NCBI GenBank assembly: GCA_030949385.1
Contig: JAUZSP010000006.1
Location: 376,121 to 440,120 of the forward strand
Length of the DNA: 64,000 nucleotides
From: Gammaproteobacteria bacterium
GTDB lineage: Bacteria; Pseudomonadota; Gammaproteobacteria; JAUZRS01
Direction: 5' to 3'
A program made the translations under genes and the position numbers. The notes beneath the pieces are model-generated. The model saw only the letters and a list, made by a program, of their open reading frames with translations. It ran no database searches and was not told the DNA's origin. The first letter of the stretch is position 1; each line of letters opens with the position of its first letter. This document shows positions 19,313 to 29,616 of the stretch, in pieces.

Positions 19313-22300
19313 ATGCCGAGGCGATTTTTTCTGACGCTGTTGTCCTTATTGGCAATACTTTTGTTGCTTTTGAGCCTGTTGGTTTTGCTGGGGCAACAGC
19401 CAGATGGGGCGCGTTGGCTGCTGCAACAGGTGATCCCCTTAGCCGACTCTGCCCCTAAAAATAGCCCCTTTACGGTTCGTAAAATCGAAGGTCAATTCCC
19501 ACAAAATATTACTCTGCGCGGCCTGTCGCTGCGCGATGAACAGGGTGAATGGCTTTTGGCCGAAAGGGTAAGGTTGCAGTGGTCGCCGTGGGTTTTATTG
19601 CGCGGTGACTTAAAACTGCTCAAGGTGTTGGTTGAAGAGGTGCAGGTGATGCGTTTGCCACAGGCTCGCACAACACCGGCTAAAACGGAAGCCCGTTTGC
19701 CACAGTTGCCGAACCTGCCTTTTGGGGTGCAGTTGGATCGATTGTCACTGAAAAACATTCAACTGGCCGAAGCGGTATTGGGGCAGGCGGTGGTGCTGGA
19801 CATTGACGCGCAGCTCATTTATCAAAATGGTCAAAACGTGCAAGTGTTGTTTTCGTTGGTGCGCCAAGATCGACGCGGTGAGGCGTATCAGCTGGTGCTC
19901 AATTGGCAGCGCAACGTTGGTTTGCAGGGTGATCTGAGTGTGGTCTCTCCAGAGGGTGGACTGTTATCACATCTGATACACCCTGATGCACCCGCATTGC
20001 AATTGCATTTGAGCGGTCGGGGGCCTCTTTCCGAGTGGCAAGCCGAATTGCACTCTACCGTGGCCGGTTGGGGTGAATTGGAGGGCGGTCTGCGAGCTGA
20101 TTTACGTTTGCCACAACAGTTGAAGGTGCAGCTCTTGGCTCGTCCAAGAGAAAAAGTGCCGGTGCAGTATCGCACTCTGTTGGGCGAGCGTCTGGCTTTG
20201 GAGTTGGATGTGGCTTACGACTGGCAATCGCCACTGGTGTTACGTCAATTTGAGTTGCAAACAGCGGTGGCGGATCTGAGTTTGAACGGGGTGCTTTCAC
20301 CGCAGTTGCAGCTCTCAAAAACCGATCTGAAATTGAGGATAAAACAGCCTAAATTAATGCAGCCGTGGCTGGAGGGAGTGAAGATTCAGCAGGCGGTCTT
20401 AAAGGCGCAGCTGCACGGTGCGCTGACAGAACCCAAAATTTCAGCGCAGCTGCGGCTCAAAGATCTGTTGCTGGATAAGATAGCCTTGTTTCCAAGCCTT
20501 TGGATTGATGCTCAGGCCGATCTGAGCAATTTAGACGTTATCAAACTGAAATTGAGCGCAGCGGAAGCGAATTTTTCATCAGCTGAATTGCAGGCGTTGT
20601 TGTCTGGCAGGTTGGCTCTGAATCTGGAAGCGGCTTTGAATCTGAGGGATCAGACCTTGACGGTTCCCAGCGTGAGTTTTACCAGCTCGATGCTGAAACT
20701 GGATGGTAGTGCAAAAACGACTCTGGATGGTCAGCAAGCCAAGGCTTCTCTGCGTGCAACTGTGGCTGAGATTAACTCTTTGGCAACGGTGCTGGCATTT
20801 CCCGCTGAAGGTCATTTGCACCTTGATTTGCATGGGCATCTGGAGGGCAGTCACTATGTGCTTTCATTGGCCACTGAGCTGAAAAAACTGGCGCTGAAAT
20901 CTGAGCCAGTGCAGCAGTTGCTGGGGTCTGAGGTGAAATTGCAGTTGGAGAGTCGCGGTGATCTGGGCGGTGAGCTGCGTTTAACTCAGCTGCAATTGCG
21001 GGCGCAGCATTTGAATTTACAAGCCAGTGGTAAGCTGACATCTGATCAGAATTTAAAGGCAGAAGTGGATCTGGTTTTGGATGATTTGAATCCTTTGGCG
21101 GTAGAGTTGAGCGGAGCCGCTCTGTTGAGTGCCGAGTTGGGTGGTTCAGTGCAACGCCCAAGTTTGAATTTTAAGCTGAAATCAAAGAAGCTGAATTGGC
21201 AGCAGCATCAATTCGATGACCTGCAAGGCCAGCTTACCTTCTCCAATCTATTGGGAAAGGGTCGAGGCAAACTGTCGCTAAAAAGTGGCGGCAGTTTGGG
21301 GGCGATCCTTTTGAGCGGTGATCTACAGCGCAGCGTCAAAGGTGAGCTGAAATTAAGCCAATTGAGCTTACAGGCGGCGGATCTTGATCTGCGCGGTGAG
21401 GTGAAAGTACCTGCTTCAGGTCTGCCGCTGGTGGGCAAGCTGAACTTGAAAATGCCGAGCATGACGTTGATTAAATCGCTTTCGGAATCGGAGTTGGCTC
21501 TGCAAGGCCGTGCTGAATTGGATTTGGCGTTGTCGGCGAAAGGCAAAGAACAAAATCTACAACTGGATCTGCGCAGCAGTGAGCTGCAATTTGAGCAGCA
21601 TGGGGTGCAAAATCTGCACCTTAGTATTGATCTGCACGATCTGATGGCAAAACAAGATTTGAAACTCTCTCTGCGCGCCAAACAGATTCGCAGTGGTCTT
21701 TTACAGCAGGCGGACGTTTCGCTTGATGTGGCTGGCAGGGAGGATAAATACACCGTTGAAGGGCGTTTATTGGCGGAGTTGCCAGGACGACTGGAGCTGG
21801 ATTTCAGCAGCCGTCTGGATTTAGATGAGTCGAGTGTGCAGCTCACTTCTTTGCACGGTTGGTTGGCTGAGCAGAAATTACTGCTGTTGCAACCGACCGA
21901 GATTGCGCTGGGTGATAACGTGGGCTGGAAAAACCTTTCGCTGGGTCTGGGTGAGGGACGTTTGGACTCTGCGTTTCAAATGCAGGCTCAGGCTCTGAGC
22001 CTTTCGTTGGAAGTCAAGCAGTTGCCTCTGGAGGTGATTCGGTTGCTGTTGCCAGATCAGGCGTGGTCGGGGCAGCTGGACGCTCAGGTGCGTTTGCAAG
22101 GGTCGAGCTAAAAATCCTCAAGCGGATATAAAGTTGAGCCTGAGTGAGTTGAAATTGGAAGACAGTCCTGAGTTTGAGGCTGAGGTGCAGGCAGAGTGGC
22201 GCAAAGGCAAGGTGGCGTTAAGCGCGCAGTTGCAAGAGGCGCGAGGCAATCCGCTGATTTTGAGTGCCAGCTTGCCCGTAAAAGCCAGCGGTGAACGTCA

Positions 22301-23633
22301 TCTGCCGCAGCTCGAAGAGGATAAAAAATTACAGATGAATCTGGATTGGCAGGGCGATATCGAACCCCTTTGGACGCTGTTGCCATTGCCTGAACACCGT
22401 CTGCAAGGCGAGGCGACGATGTCCTTGGCGTTGCGAGGCTCATTCGATAAACCCAGTTGGCAGGGAGCCGTTTCTCTGGCAGATGCCCAATACGAAAATC
22501 TCACTCACGGGACGTTGTTACAGAACGTGACTCTGCAAGCAACGTTGCAAGAGGCGAAACGTGTGCTGTTGCAACTGTCTGCCGAGGATGGTCAAAGAGG
22601 GACGGTGAAGCTGAGTGGAGCGGTGGGTCTGTTTGCGCCAGAAAAAACCGCTCTGAATATTGTGATTAAGAATGCGTTGTTGTTACGCAACGATGCCCTG
22701 CGCTTGCAAGCGGATGCGGATTTGGATTTTGTTGATCAGGCTGACGGTTATCTGTTGAGTGGGCGAGCAGAAGCCAAATCGGTGTTGTTGAATTTGGCGC
22801 AGCAGCTACCTCCGTCAGTGGTGGATCTGGAGGTGATTGAGCTGAACGATGAGGCTTTGTCGCTTGAGGGTGGCACGGCTTCGGCGGAGGCGAATAGAAT
22901 TAAACTGGATCTGCATGTGGATATGCCACGACGAGTCTATTTGCGCGGTCGAGGTCTGGAGTCGGAGTGGGGTGGTTCGTTGAAGGTGAAAGGCGACACT
23001 GCACAGCCGCGTGTGAGTGGCCGGTTGCAGGTTTTGAGTGGCGATTTTGTTTTTGTTGGTCGTCAGTTTGATTTTGAGCGCGGCAGCATTGAGTTTTACG
23101 GCAGTGATGAGATCGACCCGCAGCTTGATTTTCTGCTCAGTCACCCGTCGGCTTCCATGACCACGCAGTTCTTGCTCTCTGGTCTGGCTTCAAAACCAAC
23201 CTTAACCCTCAGTTCCGATGACCCCAATCTGCCTGAAGATGAGGTGTTGTCCAAAATGCTGTTTGATAAAGGCAGCACGGATCTGTCGCCATTGGAGGTG
23301 TTGGAGTTAACTCAAGCGGTGGCGGAGTTGAGTGGTTTGCTGAGTGGCGGTGGTGGTGGAGTCAGTTTGGATTCTATTTTGGGGGCGTTGCGTCAAGCGT
23401 TTGGTTTTGATGTGCTGCGTATTCGGGCGGGGGATGCCGAAGGAGAGGGTGCGACAGTGGATATGGGAAAATACCTCAGCGACAGTGTTTATGTGGGGGT
23501 TCGGCAAGGCGCGCAACCGGAGGACAGTGAAGTGACGGTGGAGATCGAAATCTCGCCGGAGGTGAAGTTTGAGAGTCGGGTGGGGGAAGCGAATAAAAAC
23601 CGCAGCAGTTTGAAGTGGGAGTGGGATTATTAG
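19313..23633 (+). CDS. tamB: Translocation and assembly module TamB, interrupted by a +1 frameshift
   Basis: Two consecutive frames make up one TamB of about 1440 residues. The first starts near ATG 19313 with an N-terminal membrane anchor (TLLSLLAILLLLLSLLVLLG) and stops at TAA 22109-22111 after VRLQGSS. The second continues without a gap as KNPQADIKLSLSELKLED and ends with the DUF490 signature SVYVGVRQGAQPEDSEVTVEIEIS and KWEWDY. Deleting one base at about 22109 joins them perfectly. TamB is an inner-membrane-anchored beta-taco protein bridging to TamA, linked to phospholipid transport and outer-membrane protein assembly. It follows tamA directly, the usual order. The lesion may be real, or a sequencing or assembly error; the conserved sequence on both sides shows no other decay. 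Confidence 0.9.
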
Positions 23634-23660
23634 AGAGTCTGTATTTCCACGGAGGATGTA

Positions 23661-23682
23661 GGGGCAGAAAATGTTCTGCCCC
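23661..23682. terminator. Hairpin between convergent tamB and BI-1 gene
   Basis: GGGGCAGAA-AATG-TTCTGCCCC is a perfect 9-bp stem with a 4-base loop in the short gap between convergent genes. There is no clear T-tract on either side, so it may end transcripts or stabilise their 3' ends rather than be a canonical terminator. Confidence 0.5.
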
Positions 23683-23690
23683 AGGATGTA

Positions 23691-24362
23691 TCAGTCGTCG
23701 CCGCTCATAAAGCCCAGTAGATGCAGCAGACTCAAGAAGAGGTTGTAGATGCTCACATAGAGGGTGACGGTGGCCATAATGTAATTGGTTTCGCCGCCGT
23801 GAATGAGGTCACTGGTTTGATACAGAATCAAGCCCGACATCAACAGAATGAACATGGCTGAGACGGCCAGAGAGAGGGCGGCGATTTCAAAAACCGCTGC
23901 GCCAATTCCAGCCAGAAAACCGACCAAAATCCCCACCATCAAAAATCCACCCATAAAGCTGAAATCTTTTTTGCTGGTCAGTGCGTAGGCAGAGAGGCCG
24001 ATGAAGATGGTGCCGGTACCGGCCAGAGCCATCATGACCAGCTCGGTGCCGTTAGAGAAGGCGTTGACGTAGCTGTTGATGATCGGTCCGAGGGTGATGC
24101 CCATAAAGCCGGTCAGCATAAAGACAAACAGCAGACCCAAGCCGCTGTTGCTGAATTTACTGGTTAAAAACAGCAGGCCAAAATAGCCGACCAGAGTGAT
24201 GATCATGCCGGGATGGGGCCAGTTGAGGGTCATGGAAATACCCGCCATGGCGGCGCTAAAGAGCAGAGTCATGGAGAGCAACATGTAGGTGTTGCGAATG
24301 ACTTTGTTGCTGGCTAGAACGCTCTCTTGAGGGGCGTAGCTGATGTTTTCTTGTTGTTTCAT
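23691..24362 (-). CDS. Bax inhibitor-1/YccA family membrane protein
   Basis: About 223 residues from the ATG at 24362, which has GGAGA upstream; an upstream extension is not supported. Seven hydrophobic segments follow a short cytosolic N-terminus (MKQQENISYAPQESVLASNKVIRNTYMLLSM). Family features include the LGLLFVFMLTGFMGITLGPI segment, GTGTIFIGLSAYALTSKKDFSFMGG, and the end ATVTLYVSIYNLFLSLLHLLG with IYNLFLSLL, diagnostic of BI-1/YccA. Bacterial members affect membrane-protease activity (YccA and FtsH in E. coli) or calcium leak; the role here is not known. Convergent with tamB. Confidence 0.9.
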   Translation of the reverse strand: MKQQENISYAPQESVLASNKVIRNTYMLLSMTLLFSAAMAGISMTLNWPHPGMIITLVGYFGLLFLTSKFSNSGLGLLFVFMLTGFMGITLGPIINSYVNAFSNGTELVMMALAGTGTIFIGLSAYALTSKKDFSFMGGFLMVGILVGFLAGIGAAVFEIAALSLAVSAMFILLMSGLILYQTSDLIHGGETNYIMATVTLYVSIYNLFLSLLHLLGFMSGDD

Positions 24363-24552
24363 GCGGATCTCCGTGCTTAAAAAGGCGTACTTTTCTAGGA
24401 TCATAAAAAGGGGGATTGGTTCTCTGAGTCTCCTTTTACGTCTGCTTTGAGGGGTTGTCAATCAGCCATTGCGAAGAAATTTGCGAAAAACGCTCTTTTT
24501 TCTCGCAAAACTCTGGCCAATCAGGACGGATTTCAGTATCATGCGCGGCTCT

Positions 24553-24642
24553 GGAGAGGTGGCTGAGTGGCCGAAAGCGGCGGTCTTGAAAACCGTTGAA
24601 GGTTTGTCCCTTCCGTGGGTTCGAATCCCACCTTCTCCGCCA
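24553..24642 (+). tRNA. tRNA-Ser (anticodon UGA)
   Basis: A 90-base cloverleaf. The acceptor stem pairs GGAGAGG with CTTCTCC (one G-U), with discriminator G and encoded CCA at 24640-24642. The D-arm is GGCTGAGTGGCCGAAAGC; the anticodon stem CGGT/ACCG encloses the loop CTTGAAA with anticodon TGA at 24587-24589. The long variable arm (about AAGGTTTGTCCCTTCC) is characteristic of serine tRNAs, and the T-loop is GGTTCGAATCC. A strong terminator follows. Confidence 0.97.
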
Positions 24643-24655
24643 TATGTAATGATCT

Positions 24656-24680
24656 AGGCGCTCTTAGGAGCGCCTTTTTT
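24656..24680 (+). terminator. Rho-independent terminator after tRNA-Ser
   Basis: AGGCGCTC-TTAG-GAGCGCCT is an 8-bp GC-rich stem with a 4-base loop, followed at once by TTTTT. Classic intrinsic terminator 14 bases after the tRNA. Confidence 0.92.
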
Positions 24681-24839
24681 GTGTCTGAAGTAACATCAGT
24701 GAAGTAAACAGAGAGGACTGGTCTGATCATCAATGCCCATTACTTGATGCGAGTGTGGTTGCAGAGAGTGAAGTGACTCACTCATAATTTTATCTGCCTG
24801 AGGTTTTGGTGAAATCCATCAGATCCTGACTAAGATAGA

Positions 24840-24848
24840 TGCTATAAT
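24840..24848 (+). promoter_or_regulatory. Extended -10 promoter before the CDP-alcohol phosphatidyltransferase gene
   Basis: TGC-TATAAT is an extended -10 element with a perfect -10 hexamer. It overlaps the upstream candidate start ATG at 24847, so transcripts from it would begin after that codon. This favours the in-frame ATG at 24868 as the real start. No good -35 is visible, which extended -10 promoters can do without. Confidence 0.5.
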
Positions 24849-24867
24849 GATCGTTTTTAGGATTTTA

Positions 24868-25518
24868 ATGACCTCTAAGACGGAATCTCCAGAGTTACCG
24901 CCAACGATAGTATCCTTTGTGAAGGATCTTCCTAACGTGTGTTCGCTGTTGGGTTTGGCCTGTACGGTGCTGGCCATTTATTTCAGCATTTTGGGCGTTT
25001 ATCACGCGGCAATGATTGGAATGATTTGGGCGGTTGCCTTTGACTGGGCAGACGGCCTTATTGCTCGAAGAATGAAAGGGCGAACGGGCAGTGATCGAGC
25101 GTTTGGTGGGCAGCTGGATGTCTTAATTGATATTGTGAGTTATGGTGTTACCCCAGCGATTCTGCTGTTGAGCTACGGGAAATTTGAGCCGATCTTTTTA
25201 TTCGGTGCTTTTATCATGCTCGCCGCGAGTGCAATCAGGTTAAGTTATTTTAGCGTATTCGGTCTTTCTGGTGGTTCGAAATACACCGGGCTGGCTCTGG
25301 ATAACAACAGCATTATACTTGTGTTCATCTTTTTGTTTGAAGGCCTTTTTAGTACGGGAACTTTTTCTGTCATTCTTTATATGAGTGGTTTAGGGCTGGC
25401 AGCGTTGAATGTGTCGCAACTTAAAACCCCCAAATTTTCTGGCAACCCCATCTATGTGTATATTCTGGCGTTTTATACGCTTGGAATAACGGCTGTTTAT
25501 GCTTGGCTCCTTTTATAG
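24868..25518 (+). CDS. CDP-alcohol phosphatidyltransferase (PssA-like)
   Basis: About 216 residues from ATG 24868 (see the promoter at 24840). The family motif DG-x2-AR-...-G-x3-D-x3-D is present as DGLIARR...GGQLDVLID, with a somewhat longer middle spacer than usual. About six membrane segments surround it (for example VCSLLGLACTVLAIYFSILGVY and TFSVILYMSGLGLAAL). Members transfer a phosphoalcohol or phosphatidyl group from a CDP-activated donor. YGVTPAILLLSYG resembles phosphatidylserine synthases, but the substrate cannot be fixed from sequence. The next gene encodes a cytidylyltransferase, suggesting a CDP-activated small alcohol made and used locally. Confidence 0.85.
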   Translation: MTSKTESPELPPTIVSFVKDLPNVCSLLGLACTVLAIYFSILGVYHAAMIGMIWAVAFDWADGLIARRMKGRTGSDRAFGGQLDVLIDIVSYGVTPAILLLSYGKFEPIFLFGAFIMLAASAIRLSYFSVFGLSGGSKYTGLALDNNSIILVFIFLFEGLFSTGTFSVILYMSGLGLAALNVSQLKTPKFSGNPIYVYILAFYTLGITAVYAWLLL

Positions 25519-25569
25519 GAGGTACTTAGATTAGAAAAATTTTGCAAAACCATGTTTATCTAGGAGTTA

Positions 25570-26004
25570 ATGAGCACGATGGTCGTCTACACGGTAGGTA
25601 CGTTTGATTTATTGCATGTCGGGCATCTGGCATTGTTGGAATATTGTGCCACATTAGGCGATACGGTTGCCGTTGGCGTTGCTGCGGATGACGTGGTTAA
25701 GTTGTATAAACCGAATGTGCCTGTTATCCCACTTGAACAACGCATAGAAATGCTGCAAGCATTGAGCTGTGTGGACATTGCTCTTCCATACCATGAGCTT
25801 GATTACATTTCTGTCTGCAAGGAGGTTAAAGCCGACATTTTTGTCATCGGAGAAGACTGGGGTAGAAAACCTCACAATCAAGGCGTAGAAAATTATTTGA
25901 ACGCTCAAGGGAAAAAAATCGTTCAAATTAAATACAATCCACGCACCTCTTCGACAAAAATAAAACAAAGTATTGTGACTCAATTTCAAAGAGGGGTTCA
26001 ATAA
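25570..26004 (+). CDS. Cytidylyltransferase-like nucleotidyltransferase (TagD/RfaE-C type)
   Basis: A 144-residue single-domain protein. The start VVYTVGTFDLLHVGHLALLEYC contains the HxGH (HVGH) nucleotide-binding motif, and the end YNPRTSSTKIKQSI supplies the second signature (RTSSTKI). Between them are VGVAADDVVKLYKPNVPVIPLEQRIEML and DIFVIGEDWGRKPHN, as in glycerol-3-phosphate and related cytidylyltransferases. It should activate a phospho-alcohol with CTP, releasing pyrophosphate. ATG 25570 follows TAGGAG closely; ATG 25579 is an in-frame alternative. It lies 51 bases after the phosphatidyltransferase gene on the same strand. Confidence 0.85.
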   Translation: MSTMVVYTVGTFDLLHVGHLALLEYCATLGDTVAVGVAADDVVKLYKPNVPVIPLEQRIEMLQALSCVDIALPYHELDYISVCKEVKADIFVIGEDWGRKPHNQGVENYLNAQGKKIVQIKYNPRTSSTKIKQSIVTQFQRGVQ

Positions 26005-26022
26005 TAACCCCATTTTGATGAG

Positions 26023-26835
26023 TTACAACGCCAGCGCTGCAAATACAGCGTTCCGCCAAACGTCAAAATACCCCGCTTGAGATGCACCAATAACCGAACG
26101 GGGTGTGAGGGCATTTTGAAACACGGCCTCACCCTCAAGGGTACAACTCTGTCCACCGGCCTCGGTTAAAATCAGCTGACCTGCACTGTAGTCCCATAAT
26201 TTCTGTTTGCCGTGCAGATACACCTGCACTCGACCGGCGGCCAACCAACACCAATCCAATGCCCCTGACCCAAAACTGCGTTGTGAACTGTAAGGCGGAT
26301 GGCTGGCCATCTGCGCGGCTAAGGATTTTGGCAGACGTTTGAAGTCGATCTGCGCCATGCATTGATTCAGCGGCAGCAACGTCTGTTCAGTGGCGTTCAG
26401 TGGTTCACCGTTCAGCCACGCACCTTCTCCGGCAATGGCACTAAAACACTCTTCTCGCGTTGGGTCGTAGATCAAACCCAGTTGCACCTGATTGTCGATC
26501 AGCAGCGCCAAGGAGATGGAGAAACAGGGAATACCGGCGGCAAAATTGCTGGTGCCGTCCAGTGGATCAAGCACCCAGAGGCCGTTCTGGCTGTTGTCCA
26601 TCACACTCTGTTGCTGCGTCTCGCTCATCTCTTCGCCCAGCAGGGCAATTTCTGGCCACTGCTGTTGCAGAGCGCGGGTGAGTTTTTCTTGGCAGGCGTG
26701 ATCGGCTTCGGTGACGATGCTGCCGTCGGTTTTGAATTGGCGTTCCATGTGCCGAAAGCGGGGCATCAGTTCCGTGGCGGCGGCATCGCGCAGCAGGGTT
26801 TCGAGCGAGTTTAACAGGGCTTGTTTGGGGTTCAT
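26023..26835 (-). CDS. Inositol monophosphatase family enzyme
   Basis: About 270 residues from the Met of MNPKQALLNSLETLL. The metal-binding motifs are all present: LLGEEMS (motif with Glu), WVLDPLDGTSNFAAGIPCFSISLAL (DPLDGTxNF) and WDYSAGQLILTEAGG (WDxAAG type). Members are Mg-dependent phosphatases acting on inositol phosphates, PAP or similar small phosphates. KTDGSIVTEADHACQEKL is the usual N-terminal motif. It is convergent with the cytidylyltransferase gene and ends 18 bases from it. This may be coincidence, or the phosphatase may act in the same phospho-alcohol metabolism. Confidence 0.88.
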   Translation of the reverse strand: MNPKQALLNSLETLLRDAAATELMPRFRHMERQFKTDGSIVTEADHACQEKLTRALQQQWPEIALLGEEMSETQQQSVMDNSQNGLWVLDPLDGTSNFAAGIPCFSISLALLIDNQVQLGLIYDPTREECFSAIAGEGAWLNGEPLNATEQTLLPLNQCMAQIDFKRLPKSLAAQMASHPPYSSQRSFGSGALDWCWLAAGRVQVYLHGKQKLWDYSAGQLILTEAGGQSCTLEGEAVFQNALTPRSVIGASQAGYFDVWRNAVFAALAL

Positions 26836-26967
26836 GGTGGTTCTGCTGGTTAAAAGGGGCAGTTTATCCTTTCGGCTCTGGGTTGGCACTCCACGTTATT
26901 GCTCTTGCAGGGAGTTTGGGGGGAGAATAGGCCAGCTAAAAAATCCCGCTGAGATGAGTCAAAGTTT

Positions 26968-29616
26968 ATGAGCGCCGTGCCAACCACGTTGATCCAAACC
27001 AAATTAACCGCGCCCAGCAGCAGCGAAACGCTGCTGCAACGGGATCAACTCTGTGCGCTGCTGGGCGCAGAACGTCCGCGAGCGGTGAGCTTGGTGGTGG
27101 CTCCAGCGGGCTTTGGTAAAACCACCTTGGTCTGTCAGTGGTTGGATTCACTCTCTTTGCCAACGGCGTGGTTCTCGGTAGACGAGTGGGATAACGATCC
27201 GGTGCGTTTTTGGTCCTATCTGTTGAGTGCGATTCAGCAATGTGAGCCAGAATTTGCCCGCACGGCTCTGACCGCGTTGGCCAGCAGCCAGCCGCCAAAA
27301 ATGGAGGCGTTATTGCCCGCACTGATCAATCAATTGGCACAACGCGGTGAACCCTTGGTGCTGGTGTTGGACGATTACCACCTGATCGACAACGCCAATA
27401 TTCAGCGCACGATGCAGCGTTTTATCGAGCATCTGCCGTCGCACATTTACCTGTTGATCACCAGCCGTACCGAAGTGGCACTGCCCCTGTCGCGGCTGCG
27501 GGTCTCGCAGCAGTTGACGGAAATTCACGAACATCAACTGCGTTTCAGTGCCATCGAGACCGCGTCTTTTTACGCCAACAGCATGGCGCTTTCTTTGGAT
27601 GAGCGTACCTGTGAGACCTTGCATCGGCGCACGGAAGGCTGGGTGGCGGCGTTGCAGTTGGCGGGTTTGTCTTTGCAGCGGGTAACGGATCGGGCGGGGT
27701 TTTTAGCCGAGTTTGCCGGTGATGATCGTCTGATTGCCGATTATTTGACCGAAGAGGTCTTGAGTCAGCAGCGACCTGAACTGCGCCGCTTTCTGTTGCT
27801 GACCGCCCACCTACCACGTTTTAATGCCGATCTGTGTGATGCGGTGTTGGGTGGCGGTGACAGCAGAGAATTGCTGGTGGAGCTGGAGCAGCGCCACATG
27901 TTTCTGATCCCTTTGGATCAGCGGCGACGTTGGTACCGTTATCATCATCTGTTTGCGTCTTTGTTGGTGCAGCAATCCGCTGATGAGGCAGAGCGGCGGA
28001 CGGTGCATCGCCGCGCCAGTGAATGGTACGCTGAGCAAGAGAGCATGGAGGAGGCGCTGTTGCACGCCTTTCAAGCAGAGGACTTTGTCTGGGCCGGTGC
28101 GTTGTTGGATCGTTTTGGTATGCGTCTGTTTCATGGTGGCTCGGTACGGGCGTTGCGCGCTTGGATGCAGCAGTTGCCTACCGAAGTGCTTGAGGCTTCG
28201 GCGCAGCGTCTGATTATCTACGTTTGGGCGCTGTTTGCCAGCACCGATGAAAACGTTGAGCCGTGGTTGCAAAAGATAGAAATATTAATCGAGAGTGATC
28301 CAGAAACGCGCCTCTGTACCGAGCCGCAGTTGAATTTGATGCGCAGTTTTTCGGCGATGCACCAGGGCGATGTGCATCGTGCCTTGGCTTTGGTGGAGTC
28401 GTCACAGGCGCAGTTGCCTGTCGATGAAAGTCACACTCACACCGCGCCCGGTCTGCTTCTCTGCGTGGCTTATTTTGTTACCGGTCAGCTGCAAAAATGC
28501 GCAGGCTCTGTTGGAGAAAAACATTGCTCTGAGCCTACGCCAACAGAGCGCCATTTCGTTGATTCCTCTGCTGGCGGTGCAGGTGAGGTTGCTGCTGCGT
28601 TCGGGGCGTGTGCAACAGGCGGAGCAGCAGTTGCAGAGCAGTTGGCACTTGCTGCAAGAGCGTGGCTGGGATCAGATTGCCGATTGCGCGTGGTTGTGGC
28701 TGGTGGGTGAAGAGAGTGCTGTTTTACAGCGCCGTTTTGATCTGGCCGGTGAAGCGTCTGCAACGGGCGCAGGCGTTGATTGCCACCGAATCGTGGCAAA
28801 TTGCCCGCAGTGTGGTGGTTCTGCGCCAAGGGTTGCTGGCGCTGGCGATGGGCAAGCGTGATGAAGCTCTGCGAATGTATCGTGATCCTGAATTGCTGGA
28901 GTGCGGCACGATGGTCTTGCCCTTTTTGCCGTCGGTGCAGCAGTTGCGTCAGCAGTTGGCTTTCGAGTTGGGTGAGGCCAATAAAGAGCATGATGCGCTT
29001 ACGTTGCAGGCCAATATTAAACGGGTTTCCGATGCCAGTTGTGAGTTTGATCTGCTGTTGTTTGCGCGTCGTTTGTTGCAACGGGGAGAGGCGACGGCGG
29101 TATTGCAGCTATTGGAGGCTTTTTTGCCAGCGGCAGAAGCGCAACAGCGGCGCTTGAGTGCGCTTGAAGCACGCATTTTGATCGCCTTGGCGCAGCAGCA
29201 GTTGGGCAAAGCAGCAGCAGGCGGTGAAGACATTGAGGCTGGCGCTGGATGCGGCGCGCAAAGAGGCTCTGTTGCAGCCGTTTGTCTTGGCAGGAGCGCC
29301 TTTGGTGCCACTGCTGAGGTTGCTGTTGAACCGAGGTCAGGACGTGTTTATTGAGGATATTTTAGCGCTGTTTCCCGCTGACGATGGTGCGGGGGACGGG
29401 GGTGTGGCATCTACGCTGGAGGTCTCCTTGAGTGATAAGGAGCGTAAAATTGTTGATTTATTGGCGTTGGGGTTGTCGAACCGTGAAATGGCCGAACGGC
29501 TGTTTGTCTCGCCTAATACGATTAAAACCCACTTAAAACACATTTACAGCAAGCTCAATGTCAGTCGCCGCGCACAAGCGGTGTTAAAAATAAACGCTCT
29601 GGGGATCTCGACATGA
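26968..29616 (+). pseudogene. MalT-type LuxR-family regulator, broken by three +1 frameshifts
   Basis: Joined, the frames give about 880 residues, the size of MalT-like LAL regulators. The N-terminal STAND ATPase has Walker A APAGFGKTTL (about residues 48-57) and Walker B LVLVLDDYHLI. A winged-helix/superhelical middle follows (RRWYRYHHLFASLLVQQ). The C-terminal LuxR HTH is LSDKERKIVDLLALGLSNREMAERLFVSPNTIKTHLKHIYSKLN. The reading frame shifts by one extra base at about 28498, 28757 and 29211; after removing each base the homologous sequence is continuous (QLQKAQALLEKN; GEALQRAQAL; LGKQQQAVKTL). Such regulators are activated by a small ligand and ATP. The final frame overlaps the methyltransferase start by ATGA. 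Either a decaying gene or clustered sequencing errors. Confidence 0.8.

Noticed and set aside
24700-24840. Possible small gene or RNA between the tRNA terminator and the phosphatidyltransferase gene
   Set aside because: No ORF with a ribosome site and no clear structured RNA; only the extended -10 promoter at its end is supportable.
28370-28861. Separate small genes inside the MalT-like region
   Set aside because: The frames join into one regulator after removing three single bases, so they are pieces of one gene.
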